From: Flammeovirga pacifica
Lineage (GTDB): Bacteria > Bacteroidota > Bacteroidia > Cytophagales > Flammeovirgaceae
Direction of reading: 5' to 3'
Assembly: GCF_000807855.2 (NCBI RefSeq)
Contig: NZ_JRYR02000003.1
Location: forward strand, 1-39,537
Length of the DNA: 39,537 nucleotides
Part shown: positions 25,653 through 35,016 of the stretch, one piece after another
Numbering within the stretch: position 1 is the stretch's first letter
Layout: every line of letters begins with the position of its first letter
Notes under the pieces: model-generated
The model's database searches: none
Told to the model about the DNA's origin: nothing
The model's input: only the letters and a program-made list of their open reading frames with translations
Translations under genes and position numbers: made by a program

Positions 25653-27011
25653 ATGAAATTTAATCGTCAACCCCATTGCCTTTTGTTCATCATCTTTGGC
25701 CTGTTGATTTCTTGTCAAAATCAACCCTCAAGTGAATTAAAAGATCCAAGTCAAACGTATAAAAAATATTCTCCACAACCATCTGATATTAAAATTTCAA
25801 GAAGTGAATACAAAGAGAAGTTGTATGGATTTTGGTTGGGTCAATGTATAGCTAACTGGACAGGCCTTGTGACTGAAATGGATAAGATTGGCAATATTGG
25901 AGAAATCAAAACGGGAGACTTTTATACAAGAGAGGATTGGGGAAAACCAGATCAGCCAAGCATATGGGGACAGGGAATACCAAGTGATTTATCTGAAAAC
26001 ATTGATTTTGTAATCAGAGCCAAAAATGAGGTTTGGGGAGCAGACGATGATACCGATATCGAATATATCTATCAGCATCTACTTTACACAAAAAAGAAAA
26101 GTATTTTATCTCCGGAGGACATTCGTGATGGTTGGTTGAAGCACATCAAAAAAGAGGAGGAAAACTACCTTTGGGTTTCCAATCAAAAAGCATTTGATTT
26201 AATGCAAGAAGGAATGTTGCCACCAGACACAAGTGATCCTAAAAACAATGAGCATTATGATATGATCGATGCCCAACTGACCACAGAGATTTTTGGTTTC
26301 TTTGCACCAGCTCGTCCAGATATCGCTCAGAAAATGGCCTACCTTCCTATAAGAACCGTAGCAAGGGAAGACGCTGCTTATATCTCCGAATTTTATGTCA
26401 ATATGTATTCATTGGCATCAAAGGTAGATCAAAAACTAACTCAAAAAGAGAAGATCTTATGGATGGCCAAAGAGGCAAGAAGTAAAATGCCAGCGTCTTC
26501 ATATGCTACGAAGATGTATGACTTCGTTAGTACTGAATATCAAAAAGGAACAAATTGGGAAGAAGTGAGAGATTCATTGTACATCAAATACCAAGTGAAT
26601 CAAGAAGAGGGGTATGATATTACCTCAAAGGAACTTTACTGTAACGGCTGCTTTGCAGCAGGAATCAATTATGGAGCTTCTATAATAAGTTTATTGTATG
26701 GTGAAGGAGATTTAAAGGAAACTATAAAAATAGGAACATTAACCGGATGGGATTCTGATAATCCTACCGCTACTTGGGGAGGACTCATCGGTTTTATGAT
26801 TGGTAAAGAAGGAGTAGAAGGTGCTTTTGGAAGTAACTTATCCGATCGTTTTGATATCCATAGAACAAGACAAAACTTCCCATTAGACAGTGTAGATAAT
26901 TTTGAAAATATGTCTAAAATCGGGGTGATTATTGTTGATAGAGTAGTACAAGAAGAGATGAAAGGGGGAGTTGATTTCGTAGAGAATGTATGGTATATAC
27001 CTTTAGAATAG
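25653..27011 (+). CDS. Exported ADP-ribosylglycohydrolase-fold lipoprotein
   Basis: The 452-residue product has a signal peptide with lipobox (LLISC, near residue 21), so it is membrane-anchored outside the cytoplasm. The ARH/DraG fold is suggested by EKLYGFWLGQCIANWTG near the start, ADDDTDIEYIY (the DDT-type metal motif), NGCFAAGINYGASI, and GWDSDNPTATWGGLIG near the end (the DxD region, here DSDN where ADP-ribosyl hydrolases usually have DxDT/S). Classic members remove ADP-ribose from proteins inside cells. An extracytoplasmic relative within a sulfated-glycan PUL more plausibly acts on a glycoside, but no activity can be read here. It lies 62 bases after HTCS1 and ends in a strong terminator, so the two are probably co-transcribed. 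Confidence 0.8.
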   Translation: MKFNRQPHCLLFIIFGLLISCQNQPSSELKDPSQTYKKYSPQPSDIKISRSEYKEKLYGFWLGQCIANWTGLVTEMDKIGNIGEIKTGDFYTREDWGKPDQPSIWGQGIPSDLSENIDFVIRAKNEVWGADDDTDIEYIYQHLLYTKKKSILSPEDIRDGWLKHIKKEEENYLWVSNQKAFDLMQEGMLPPDTSDPKNNEHYDMIDAQLTTEIFGFFAPARPDIAQKMAYLPIRTVAREDAAYISEFYVNMYSLASKVDQKLTQKEKILWMAKEARSKMPASSYATKMYDFVSTEYQKGTNWEEVRDSLYIKYQVNQEEGYDITSKELYCNGCFAAGINYGASIISLLYGEGDLKETIKIGTLTGWDSDNPTATWGGLIGFMIGKEGVEGAFGSNLSDRFDIHRTRQNFPLDSVDNFENMSKIGVIIVDRVVQEEMKGGVDFVENVWYIPLE

Positions 27012-27133
27012 ATTATTGATAATACAAAGAATTTGATTCTAATGAATAGAGAAAACGGATGTTTTTTATAAAGCTGAAAAAGTCAGAATGCCGAAATATG
27101 AAGTTAATCTATCAGGATAATATTTGATTGATT

Positions 27134-27167
27134 AAAAAACCTATGTATACCTACATAGGTTTTTTTT
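27134..27167 (+). terminator. Rho-independent terminator after the ARH-like gene
   Basis: Stem AAAAAACCTATGTA (27134-27147) pairs with TACATAGGTTTTTT (27152-27165) around a TACC loop, ending in a run of T. The A-tract on the left arm could also allow termination on the other strand, though no gene is there. The rest of 27012-27327 holds only a promoter-like element. Confidence 0.88.
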
Positions 27168-27279
27168 ATTCTTAACACTTTTTCGTCATTAATAATGAAA
27201 ATGCTATTAATAGTGTCTATTTGACGCTTTTTGTATAGTTGTTGCAGAATAACTACCACTAATTTTTAAGGTGACTACT

Positions 27280-27287
27280 TAGATTTG
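27280..27287 (+). promoter_or_regulatory. Possible promoter -7 element for the Ig/LamG-like lipoprotein
   Basis: TAGATTTG matches TAnnTTTG exactly and lies 40 bases before the ATG at 27328, downstream of a strong terminator. A clear TTTG -33 element is not seen at the usual distance. Confidence 0.45.
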
Positions 27288-27327
27288 AACTATCGAAAAT
27301 TGATTTTTTAATTGAATACTAAACGGA

Positions 27328-28761
27328 ATGAAAAGAATTATTATTACTTTCTTATTTGCACTATCTGCATCGCTATTTACTTCTTGTTCTGAAGAAGATC
27401 AAAAACAAATCATCACTAATCCAGAGGTGGTGGTTAACCCAGCAAGTCTTGAATTTGGCGACTTAAATGTTGGCGAAGAATCGGCTCCACAAATGATTGA
27501 AGTCTCGATCTTCGATATTACAGGAAATGTTACAGTAACAATTCCGGAACATTTTCAAGTTTCATTAGAAGAAGCAGACGAATATGTTTCAGATGAACTA
27601 ACAATTGAAGGATCAAATGCGGTGCTTTATGTAAAAGCAACTCCACCAGCAAGTTTTCAAGGTAACTTAGCAGGTGATTTAGCATTTATTACAGATGATG
27701 CACCTGAAGTGAAGGTTTCTTTATCTGCAAGAGTTGCTATCGAGATCACAGGTACATTATTAATGTCAGAATACTTTGAACAATATTCTGATTGGAGTGG
27801 GGTAATGCCACTGGATTCTGGTATTTTAAGCTGGGACCTTAACACAGATACAGTAGTAAATGCATCAAACTCAGGAGTAGGTTACCCAGAAACAACTATT
27901 TCTAATAATGAAGTAACGAATGTGTGGTACCATCCTATTCCTTTAAATGGAGCAACATTAAGAAGTTCTGTTGGTTTATCGGATGATTCTAACTTATCTT
28001 TTGCAGGTTACCCAACTGTAGATGGATATAGAAATATAAATATAGATCCAGCTGGTTCTTGGCATTTCTTTAAATGGATTAATAAAAAGAACGGCAACTG
28101 CGGTGGATTTAAAGAGCAAGGAAACAATACAAGTGCTGCGCGTAGATTTGCCTTAGATGGTAATACAAATGACCTTTTCATGTCAGTATTGATTAATGTA
28201 AATACGCTAGGGAGTGCTAGAAATGATGATGAATTAGGTATTGGTGATTTGATTGCCTTAGCCAATGCAACTTCAGGTTCAGCCAATAATAATGTGGTGA
28301 AAATTGTAGCCATTAATGATGGGCAAGGTGGTTTTAACTTTGGTTTAATTAAAGGTGATGAAGGTTCTGCTTATGTGCTTTCAACAGAGAGTTATGAAAT
28401 AGGAGAAACATATGCAGTAGTTTTAAGCCATGAATTTGTAGAAGGAGATAACAATGATGTATCTAATTTATATGTATTCTCTTCAGGTGAAGTTATTCCA
28501 ACTTCTATGAATGGTCTTTCTCCTGTTGCAACTATTGATGCTTCTTCCGATGGAGTAGGACTTGATCCAACAGACTTAACAACTGTATTCATCAGAGAGA
28601 GAACTCAAAGTGTTATCACTCCTGTTGCTTCTTTTACAGGTATTAGAGTAGGTGATTCTTGGGTGGCAACTTTGTTTGCAGAACATTCAGCTGCACAAAA
28701 TAGTAATGACATTTCATTACATAATAGAGTATTAACTAATGTAGGCTCTTCTTGTGAGTAA
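27328..28761 (+). CDS. Surface lipoprotein with Ig-like and LamG/ConA-like domains, candidate glycan-binding protein
   Basis: The product is a 477-residue lipoprotein (lipobox LFTSC, Cys20). Residues ~33-135 look like an Ig-like, Hydin/BACON-type beta-sandwich (VVVNPASLEFGDLNVGEESAPQ). From about residue 142 to ~455 a concanavalin-A/LamG-like jelly roll is suggested by SEYFEQYSDWSGV at its start, alternating short strands, and GIRVGDSWVATL at its end, a block common in such domains. No catalytic motif was found. It lies directly 5' of susC2, where a surface glycan-binding protein is plausible, although such proteins normally follow susD. A perfect terminator hairpin lies between it and susC2, which suggests it is expressed at higher level than susCD2. 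It is not a recognised SusE/SusF. Confidence 0.75.
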   Translation: MKRIIITFLFALSASLFTSCSEEDQKQIITNPEVVVNPASLEFGDLNVGEESAPQMIEVSIFDITGNVTVTIPEHFQVSLEEADEYVSDELTIEGSNAVLYVKATPPASFQGNLAGDLAFITDDAPEVKVSLSARVAIEITGTLLMSEYFEQYSDWSGVMPLDSGILSWDLNTDTVVNASNSGVGYPETTISNNEVTNVWYHPIPLNGATLRSSVGLSDDSNLSFAGYPTVDGYRNINIDPAGSWHFFKWINKKNGNCGGFKEQGNNTSAARRFALDGNTNDLFMSVLINVNTLGSARNDDELGIGDLIALANATSGSANNNVVKIVAINDGQGGFNFGLIKGDEGSAYVLSTESYEIGETYAVVLSHEFVEGDNNDVSNLYVFSSGEVIPTSMNGLSPVATIDASSDGVGLDPTDLTTVFIRERTQSVITPVASFTGIRVGDSWVATLFAEHSAAQNSNDISLHNRVLTNVGSSCE

Positions 28762-28765
28762 TATT

Positions 28766-28810
28766 AAGGCCTTTTAGATTTATAAAAATGAAATCTAAAA
28801 GGCCTTTTTT
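28766..28810 (+). terminator. Strong terminator/attenuator between the lipoprotein gene and susC2
   Basis: AAGGCCTTTTAGATTT (28766-28781) pairs perfectly over 16 bp with AAATCTAAAAGGCCTT (28791-28806) around a 9-base loop, followed by four more T residues. The T-tract ends only 31 bases before the susC2 ATG, leaving little room for a separate promoter. Confidence 0.9.
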
Positions 28811-28841
28811 AATCTCATTCTATTAAAAATTATAAAATAAT

Positions 28842-31841
28842 ATGAAGTTAAAAGGATTTTACAATTTCTTGTTGTTTGTATTGATTATCGTTAGCACCAT
28901 TTCAGTTAGTGCTCAAGATAAATTAATTTCAGGGACAATTTATGATGAAAATGGTGTACCTGTACCATTTGTAAATGTGATTATTAAAGGAACTTCTAAA
29001 GGTGTAGTAAGTAAATTTGATGGTACTTTTTCTCTTACCGGACTCAAAAAGGGAGATATTTTATTGTTTTCTTATATTGGTTATAAGACAAAAGATATTA
29101 CCTATCATACACAAGCGATTTTAGATGTGACTTTAGAAACAGATAACGAACAACTAGAAGAAGTTGTTGTTATTGGCTATGGAACTCAAAAAAAATCTGA
29201 TTTAACCGGCTCAACAGGTGTGGTAAGTGCTGAAGAATCAGATCTACAGCCGGTTCCAAATGTGCAAGGAATGCTACAGGGGAAAATGGCAGGTGTTGTT
29301 GTTTCGCAAAATAGTGGAGCTCCAGGAGCAGAACCTAAAGTTAATATTCGTGGTTTTACTGGGAATCCAATATATGTTATTGATGGATTAATTAATGCAG
29401 ATATTAATGCAGTAAATCCTAATGATATTGAAAACATTTCAGTATTAAAAGATGCTTCAGCTGCTGCAATATATGGATCAAGAGGAGCTAATGGAGTAAT
29501 CATTGTTACAACAAAAGGTGGGAAAAAAAATTCACCATTAAAAGTGAACGGTGAATATTATCATTCTATTGCACATCTAAATAATAAAATGGATCTTCTT
29601 GATCCAATATCATATATGCAAGTAGCTAATAGAAAAGCTTTAGAGAATGGATCAAATGAACTTTTTTCAAGAGAAGAAATAAGAAGAGCACAATCAGACC
29701 CTAATTTTGGTACAGATTGGCAAGATGAAATATATAGAGTTGCACATTCTAATAATGCCAATATTTCCCTTTCAAAAGGTTGGGATAAAACTACCATGAG
29801 ATTATCATTAGGTGCAAGAGATGATCAAGGAATAATTCGTAATACAAGTTATAAGAGATATACATCAAGGTTATCTTTAGATCATGATTTGACAAAATCT
29901 ACTAAAGTAGTTTTTAATGGTTCGTATTCTTTTGAAGATGGCTTAAATACTGATCAAGGTGGTCAGTCATCTGCAAAAAATGTTGTGGCAGCTGCTACAG
30001 CTTGGTCGCCTAATATTCCTGTTATAGATCCAAATACCAATGACTATTCTGGTTTTCAGGGATATGGAGCCACAGTATTAAGAAATCCTGTATATTCTGC
30101 TGAGGAAATTGATAGAATGACTAAGACAAAAACTATGTCAACCAACTTGGGTATTACTCAAAAAATCTTTCCAGAGTTGTCGTTTAAAGTATTTGGAGCT
30201 GTTCAATACAGAGATCTAGAAAATGATACATATGAACGTTATGAGCCAGCAGTACCTAACTCCTCTTCAACTTTATACCAATCTAGGGGTGAAAACCTGA
30301 AATACCAGGGGAATGCACAGTTAGATTTTAATAAAACATTTAATGAAAATCACTCATTAAATGCAACGGCAGTTTTTGAAGTGATCTCACGTAAATTTAC
30401 TAATGAGTATTATACTACATCTTTTGATCAAGGGGAAGGAAAAGAAGGAACGCTATCTGAAAAAATCTCTATCATGCAACCTGAAGGGATGTTATCTGGT
30501 TTAGCGAGAGTTTCTTATGCTTACAAAGAAAAACTTTTATTTACTGGATCTGTACGTTTGGATGGTTCTTCTAGACTTCCTAAGAATAATCAATGGGATG
30601 ATTTTTATTCTGCCGCTTTTGCATATAAATTAACTAAAGAAGAGTTTTTAGCCAACTCAGATATAATATCAGAATTAAAACTAAGAGCGGGTTATGGTGA
30701 AATTGGAAATGTAAACTCATTAAGAGCATTTCAAGTACAAAACTTAACAGATCCATTAATCAAACCATATGCGTTTGATGGTCAAACTCTATCATATGCA
30801 GAAGGGTTTGAAAATGGAAATAACAGAGCCAATTCTGATTTAAGATGGGAAGTTTCTCGTCAGGCAAATTTAGGTTTAGACCTAGGGTTATTTGAAGATA
30901 AAGTTCAGTTAAATGTAGATGTGTATCATAAAATAACCGATGATTCTCATTTTAATTCCCTAGTTCCCTCTTTTCTTGGTGGAGGATCAGTGACTACAAA
31001 TACAGGTAAAATGCTAAATCAAGGTTTAGAGGTTCAACTGACTCACAAATGGACTAATGGTAAAAAGTTTTCAATACGAAATACTGTGAGTTTTAATTAT
31101 AATCAATCAGAAGTACTAGAGATTCCTCAAGATTCAATATTCGTTGGGACAAGTGGATCATTAGAAAGTGGATTTGATAGGCAATCTCATGTATTGATTA
31201 AAGGTCAACAAGTAGGACAACTTTATGGATATAAATACCTAGGTGTAAAAAGATCTAATGCACAGGTGGATGGAGAAGTACCGGGTTTAAATGTTGGTGA
31301 TGCAATTTATTATGATGCTAATGGCGATAATCAAATAGGTATTGAGGATATGCAAGTGTTAGGTAATGGTCACCCAAAATTTACTTGGGGTTTAAACTCT
31401 TATATCGACTATAAAAACTGGAGTTTAAATATTTTTATTCAAGGTGTACATGGTGTGGATGTTTTTAATCTACCTAAACATGGTTTATATGGTGGCGGAT
31501 CTGGTGTGATAGATGCCACATCAACAGCTATTTTTGATAGTTACTCTTTTAATAAAAATGGAGAGTTACCATCATTAAACGCTTTATATAGAAAACAATC
31601 TTCACTTTTTGTGGAAGATGCTAGTTTCGTTCGGATTAAAAATATCACATTAGCTTATCAAGTACCTTTTAAAAAGCATTCTCTTAGAGTTTATGGTGGT
31701 GCTCAAAATGTTTTCACATTCACAAATTATAGTGGTTATGACCCAGAAGCAAATTCAGGTAGTAACCTAGCACCAGGGTTGGATAGAGGTTCATTCCCAT
31801 TGCCAATTACTTATACGTTTGGATTAAATTTTGGAATATAA
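28842..31841 (+). CDS. SusC/RagA-type TonB-dependent outer-membrane transporter 2
   Basis: The product is a 999-residue importer. The signal peptide is residues 1-25 (ISVSA-QDK). A carboxypeptidase-regulatory-like domain follows (SGTIYDENGVPVPFVNV), then the SusC motif LEEVVVIGYGTQKKSD, the plug (PIYVIDGLINADINAVNP, DASAAAIYGSRGANG) and a barrel ending TYTFGLNFGI. Near the end, DANGDNQIGIED is a slightly degenerate EF-hand-like loop compared with SusC1. It differs enough from SusC1 in the barrel to suggest a different oligosaccharide or size range rather than a recent copy. SusD2 begins one base after its stop codon, so the pair is tightly coupled. Confidence 0.95.
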   Translation: MKLKGFYNFLLFVLIIVSTISVSAQDKLISGTIYDENGVPVPFVNVIIKGTSKGVVSKFDGTFSLTGLKKGDILLFSYIGYKTKDITYHTQAILDVTLETDNEQLEEVVVIGYGTQKKSDLTGSTGVVSAEESDLQPVPNVQGMLQGKMAGVVVSQNSGAPGAEPKVNIRGFTGNPIYVIDGLINADINAVNPNDIENISVLKDASAAAIYGSRGANGVIIVTTKGGKKNSPLKVNGEYYHSIAHLNNKMDLLDPISYMQVANRKALENGSNELFSREEIRRAQSDPNFGTDWQDEIYRVAHSNNANISLSKGWDKTTMRLSLGARDDQGIIRNTSYKRYTSRLSLDHDLTKSTKVVFNGSYSFEDGLNTDQGGQSSAKNVVAAATAWSPNIPVIDPNTNDYSGFQGYGATVLRNPVYSAEEIDRMTKTKTMSTNLGITQKIFPELSFKVFGAVQYRDLENDTYERYEPAVPNSSSTLYQSRGENLKYQGNAQLDFNKTFNENHSLNATAVFEVISRKFTNEYYTTSFDQGEGKEGTLSEKISIMQPEGMLSGLARVSYAYKEKLLFTGSVRLDGSSRLPKNNQWDDFYSAAFAYKLTKEEFLANSDIISELKLRAGYGEIGNVNSLRAFQVQNLTDPLIKPYAFDGQTLSYAEGFENGNNRANSDLRWEVSRQANLGLDLGLFEDKVQLNVDVYHKITDDSHFNSLVPSFLGGGSVTTNTGKMLNQGLEVQLTHKWTNGKKFSIRNTVSFNYNQSEVLEIPQDSIFVGTSGSLESGFDRQSHVLIKGQQVGQLYGYKYLGVKRSNAQVDGEVPGLNVGDAIYYDANGDNQIGIEDMQVLGNGHPKFTWGLNSYIDYKNWSLNIFIQGVHGVDVFNLPKHGLYGGGSGVIDATSTAIFDSYSFNKNGELPSLNALYRKQSSLFVEDASFVRIKNITLAYQVPFKKHSLRVYGGAQNVFTFTNYSGYDPEANSGSNLAPGLDRGSFPLPITYTFGLNFGI

Positions 31842-31842
31842 G

Positions 31843-33390
31843 ATGAAAAAGCAGATAAAAATAATATCGTTGACTTTGTGTATTCTGTTTGGCACTTTGT
31901 CTTGTGAGTCAATTTTGACAGAAACACCAGAAGATAGAACAACTACAGATACCTTTTTTCAAAGTATAGAAAACCTTGATCATTCTGTCACCGCAACTTA
32001 CAGACAATTAGTTGAAAATGCTTGGAATAGATCATTAGGAAGTGCCAAAGCAAGAACTGTATTTACTGGAGCTGACGATTTTACCACGTTAGATGGTGGT
32101 AATAAGTATGATTGGAAAGTAAGTGATCAACTTAACATAAGTGCGTCTGATATTAGAGTTTCTGATGCAGGTTGGAGTATGCCTTATACTGTAATTTTAC
32201 AAAGTAATTTTGCTATACAAGGAATAGGTCAATTAATCTCTAGAGGTGAACCTGAAGATGCTGTAAATGCACTTGGTGCAGAAGCTTACTTTTTAAGAGC
32301 ATGGGCTTATTTTAGATTGGTAAGGTTATACGGAGGGGTACCATTGGTATTAAGCCCTGAATATAATCAAGCAAATGTTAATCTAAGTAGGAGTTCAGTA
32401 GGAGAAGTTTATGAACAAATCTTAGTAGATCTTGATTTTGCACTTAAACATCTCCCTCAAACTCAACCCGAGAGAGGAAGAATAACTTATTGGGCAGCGA
32501 AAGCCATGAAAGCTGAAATTCATTTAACAATGGCAGGATGGCCATTAAAAAGAACTGAAAATTTTGCTTTGGCACTACAGGAAGCTCAAGATGTAATTCA
32601 AGGATCCCCTCATATTTTTGAAGACGATTATTCTCAAATTTTTGATACAAATCGACGAGATACAAACACAGAATATATTTGGCAAATTAAATTTTGTAAT
32701 GTTGTGAATTGTCCAGGTTCTGCCTTAAATACACCATTTGCTTCGCAAGCAACTAAACCAACGGAGTTAGGTGGGTTTAAAGACATGTTTATTGAAATCG
32801 CTTTCTACAATAAGTATCCAGAAGGAGCAAGAAAAGAATTTAACTTTTTAAAGGAATTAGTCAAAGAAGATGGAGGTACTATTCCGTGGACAAGCTTTGC
32901 CGAAAAACATCCTTTCTTTAGTAAATACTATAGTGGAACCATTGATAAATATGCTCCATATGAAAGTCAAAAAGGGTCTACTGCTCCCGTTTCGGATTTA
33001 GACTTACCTATGTATAGAATTACAGAAATGATGCTAATTTATGCAGAGGCTAATGCTAATGGAGGTGGAGGAGATGCTTCTATTGCTCTAAATTATTTAA
33101 ATCAAGTAAGACGAAGAGGAAAAGGAGTTGATATCAATCAAAATGACACAGATGATTTGGTGACCTTTACAGCCCAAGATGTAATTGATGAAAGAGGTTG
33201 GGAGTTGATAGGTGAAATGCGTAGATGGTTTGACTTAATTAGAACCGAAACTTTAGCGAATGCCTTAAGTGATAGAGACCCATCAGAACCTTCTTTAATT
33301 GGTGATCCTAACAATAAAAATCTATACTGGCATCCTCTCCCTCAACTTGATTTAGAATTAAATCCCAAATTGGAACAAAATCCAAGATAA
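31843..33390 (+). CDS. SusD/RagB-type glycan-binding lipoprotein 2
   Basis: The product has 515 residues. The frame is open from a TTG at 31831 that overlaps the end of susC2, but the ATG at 31843, one base after the susC2 stop, gives a proper lipoprotein signal (lipobox GTLSC, Cys21). SusD motifs are GAEAYFLRAWAYFRLVRLYGGVPL, YWAAKAMKAEIHLTMAGWP, MYRITEMMLIYAEA and DERGWELIGEMRRWFDLIRTE. The end (YWHPLPQLDLELNPKLEQNP) is the usual SusD C-terminus. It would cap the SusC2 barrel and bind the sugar before import. Length is typical, shorter than SusD1. Confidence 0.93.
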   Translation: MKKQIKIISLTLCILFGTLSCESILTETPEDRTTTDTFFQSIENLDHSVTATYRQLVENAWNRSLGSAKARTVFTGADDFTTLDGGNKYDWKVSDQLNISASDIRVSDAGWSMPYTVILQSNFAIQGIGQLISRGEPEDAVNALGAEAYFLRAWAYFRLVRLYGGVPLVLSPEYNQANVNLSRSSVGEVYEQILVDLDFALKHLPQTQPERGRITYWAAKAMKAEIHLTMAGWPLKRTENFALALQEAQDVIQGSPHIFEDDYSQIFDTNRRDTNTEYIWQIKFCNVVNCPGSALNTPFASQATKPTELGGFKDMFIEIAFYNKYPEGARKEFNFLKELVKEDGGTIPWTSFAEKHPFFSKYYSGTIDKYAPYESQKGSTAPVSDLDLPMYRITEMMLIYAEANANGGGGDASIALNYLNQVRRRGKGVDINQNDTDDLVTFTAQDVIDERGWELIGEMRRWFDLIRTETLANALSDRDPSEPSLIGDPNNKNLYWHPLPQLDLELNPKLEQNPR

Positions 33391-33402
33391 TAGTTAAATA
33401 AC

Positions 33403-33436
33403 ACACTGTACCAATAAACTACTATTGGTGCAGTGT
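33403..33436 (+). other. Hairpin between susD2 and sulfatase 4
   Basis: ACACTGTACCAATA (33403-33416) pairs over 14 bp, with one G-U, with TATTGGTGCAGTGT (33423-33436) around AACTAC. There is no T-tract. It occupies the same place as the hairpin after susD1, which suggests a shared mRNA-stability or processing role. Confidence 0.72.
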
Positions 33437-33510
33437 TGTAACTAATATGATATCAACTGTTCTAATAAAAGAGTTCACGTTGGCATCGTAGTAACTAAAT
33501 ATAATATTCA

Positions 33511-34947
33511 ATGAAAGGACTAATTACATATTTTACTATTACTTTATGCATAATCACAGCTTTTAGTTGTAGTCAAATTAAAAAAGCAAAAACTAAAAAT
33601 AGTGAAAAACCTAATGTGATTATCATTCTTACAGATGATCAAGGATATGGTGATGTATCGTTTAATGGATCAACAGAAATAAGTACTCCACATATTGATA
33701 GAATTGCATATGAAGGTGTTAAATTTAATAACGGTTATGTGACTTACGCTGTTTGTGGTCCTAGTAGAATGGGATTAATTACAGGGCGTTACCAAGATCG
33801 TTTTGGAGGTAGTAGAAACCCACTTTGGGCCCCTAACGATATTAATCAAGGGTTACCACTTTCGGAAGAAACAATGGCTGATGTACTAGGGAAAGAAGGA
33901 TATAAAAGCATCGCTATTGGTAAGTGGCATTTAGGGGCGCATAATGATTTAAGGCCATTAAATCGAGGTTTCGACGAATTCTATGGTTTCCTAACGGGAG
34001 GCCATAAATATTTTCCAGAAGAATGGACACTTTCCGATATATCTCAAGTAAAATCACAATTTGATGCGTATAGAACAAAACTACTAAGAAATAATACAAG
34101 AGTAGAAGAGCAAGAATACTTGACAGATGCATTATCTAGAGAAGCGGTTGATTTTATTGATAGAAATTCGCAAAAACCTTTTTTTATGTATCTCGCCTAC
34201 AATGCACCTCACGCACCTTTGCAGGCTACTGAAAAATATTTGAATCGTTTTAAAAATGTATCTGATATAAAACGAAGAACGTATTTGGCAATGGTGAGTG
34301 CCGTGGATGATGGAGTTGGTCAAATTCTTTCAAAATTAGAAGACAAAGGAATAGATGATAATACCATGATTTTCTTTTTGTCTGATAATGGGGGAGCAAT
34401 AAAAAATGCTTCTTATAACGGAGAATTAAGTGGTTGGAAGGGCTCTCTTTTTGAAGGAGGTATACATGTTCCATTTGCTTTGAGATGGCCAAAAATGATA
34501 CAAAAAGGAGTGGAGTACAACCCAATGATAAGCTCTTTGGATATTATGGCAACGGCCGTTGCTTTTTCTGAAGCAAAACCAACTAATAATTTGGATGGTG
34601 TTAACATTGTACCATTTATTAGAGGTGATGTAAAAGGAGTACCACATGAAGCATTATTCTGGAGGAAATTTGATGATAAAGATTATGCTGTAAGACAAGG
34701 TGAATTAAAGTATCTTTCTATAAAAGATAGAAAAACTAACGTGAGAACAACCTCTTATTTTGACTTACAAAATGATTTATCAGAGAAGAATAATCTCAGT
34801 GATTTAGAGGAGAAACAAAAAGAGTCGCTTATAAGAAAATATAAAAAGTGGGAGGGCGATATGATGATGCCTAAGTATTTAGGTCTTTTGCAAAATAGTG
34901 AATATACATCTTTAAACCCTAACCGTTTTGTGACAGAAGTATACTAA
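33511..34947 (+). CDS. S1-family sulfatase 4, lipoprotein (Cys-type, CGPSR motif)
   Basis: The product is a 478-residue lipoprotein sulfatase (lipobox ITAFSC, Cys20). Metal-binding Asp residues are in TDDQGYGD (42-43). The formylglycine motif is CGPSRMGLITG (Cys82), followed by RYQDRFGG, a block common in a large arylsulfatase group that includes algal-galactan sulfatases such as S1_19; assignment to that subfamily is only a suggestion. GKWHLGAHNDLRPLNRGFDEFYGF and LSDNGG complete the active site. A short C-terminal region follows (FDLQNDLSEKNNLSD). It lies 121 bases after susD2 beyond the hairpin and is probably transcribed with susCD2, although a separate promoter cannot be excluded. Confidence 0.93.
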   Translation: MKGLITYFTITLCIITAFSCSQIKKAKTKNSEKPNVIIILTDDQGYGDVSFNGSTEISTPHIDRIAYEGVKFNNGYVTYAVCGPSRMGLITGRYQDRFGGSRNPLWAPNDINQGLPLSEETMADVLGKEGYKSIAIGKWHLGAHNDLRPLNRGFDEFYGFLTGGHKYFPEEWTLSDISQVKSQFDAYRTKLLRNNTRVEEQEYLTDALSREAVDFIDRNSQKPFFMYLAYNAPHAPLQATEKYLNRFKNVSDIKRRTYLAMVSAVDDGVGQILSKLEDKGIDDNTMIFFLSDNGGAIKNASYNGELSGWKGSLFEGGIHVPFALRWPKMIQKGVEYNPMISSLDIMATAVAFSEAKPTNNLDGVNIVPFIRGDVKGVPHEALFWRKFDDKDYAVRQGELKYLSIKDRKTNVRTTSYFDLQNDLSEKNNLSDLEEKQKESLIRKYKKWEGDMMMPKYLGLLQNSEYTSLNPNRFVTEVY

Positions 34948-35016
34948 TCAGTTCCAAAAATAAATTTTTAAAGAGTTCAATGATTGAAGAATAATTTGCT
35001 ATGTATTAATATTATC

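Noticed and set aside
29186-29503. 105-codon open frame on the - strand inside susC2
   Set aside because: It is a shadow of the strongly supported SusC plug region, with no domain or promoter of its own. Other antisense frames were rejected for the same reason.
31831-31842. TTG start of SusD2 overlapping susC2
   Set aside because: ATG at 31843 directly after the susC2 stop gives a standard lipoprotein signal.
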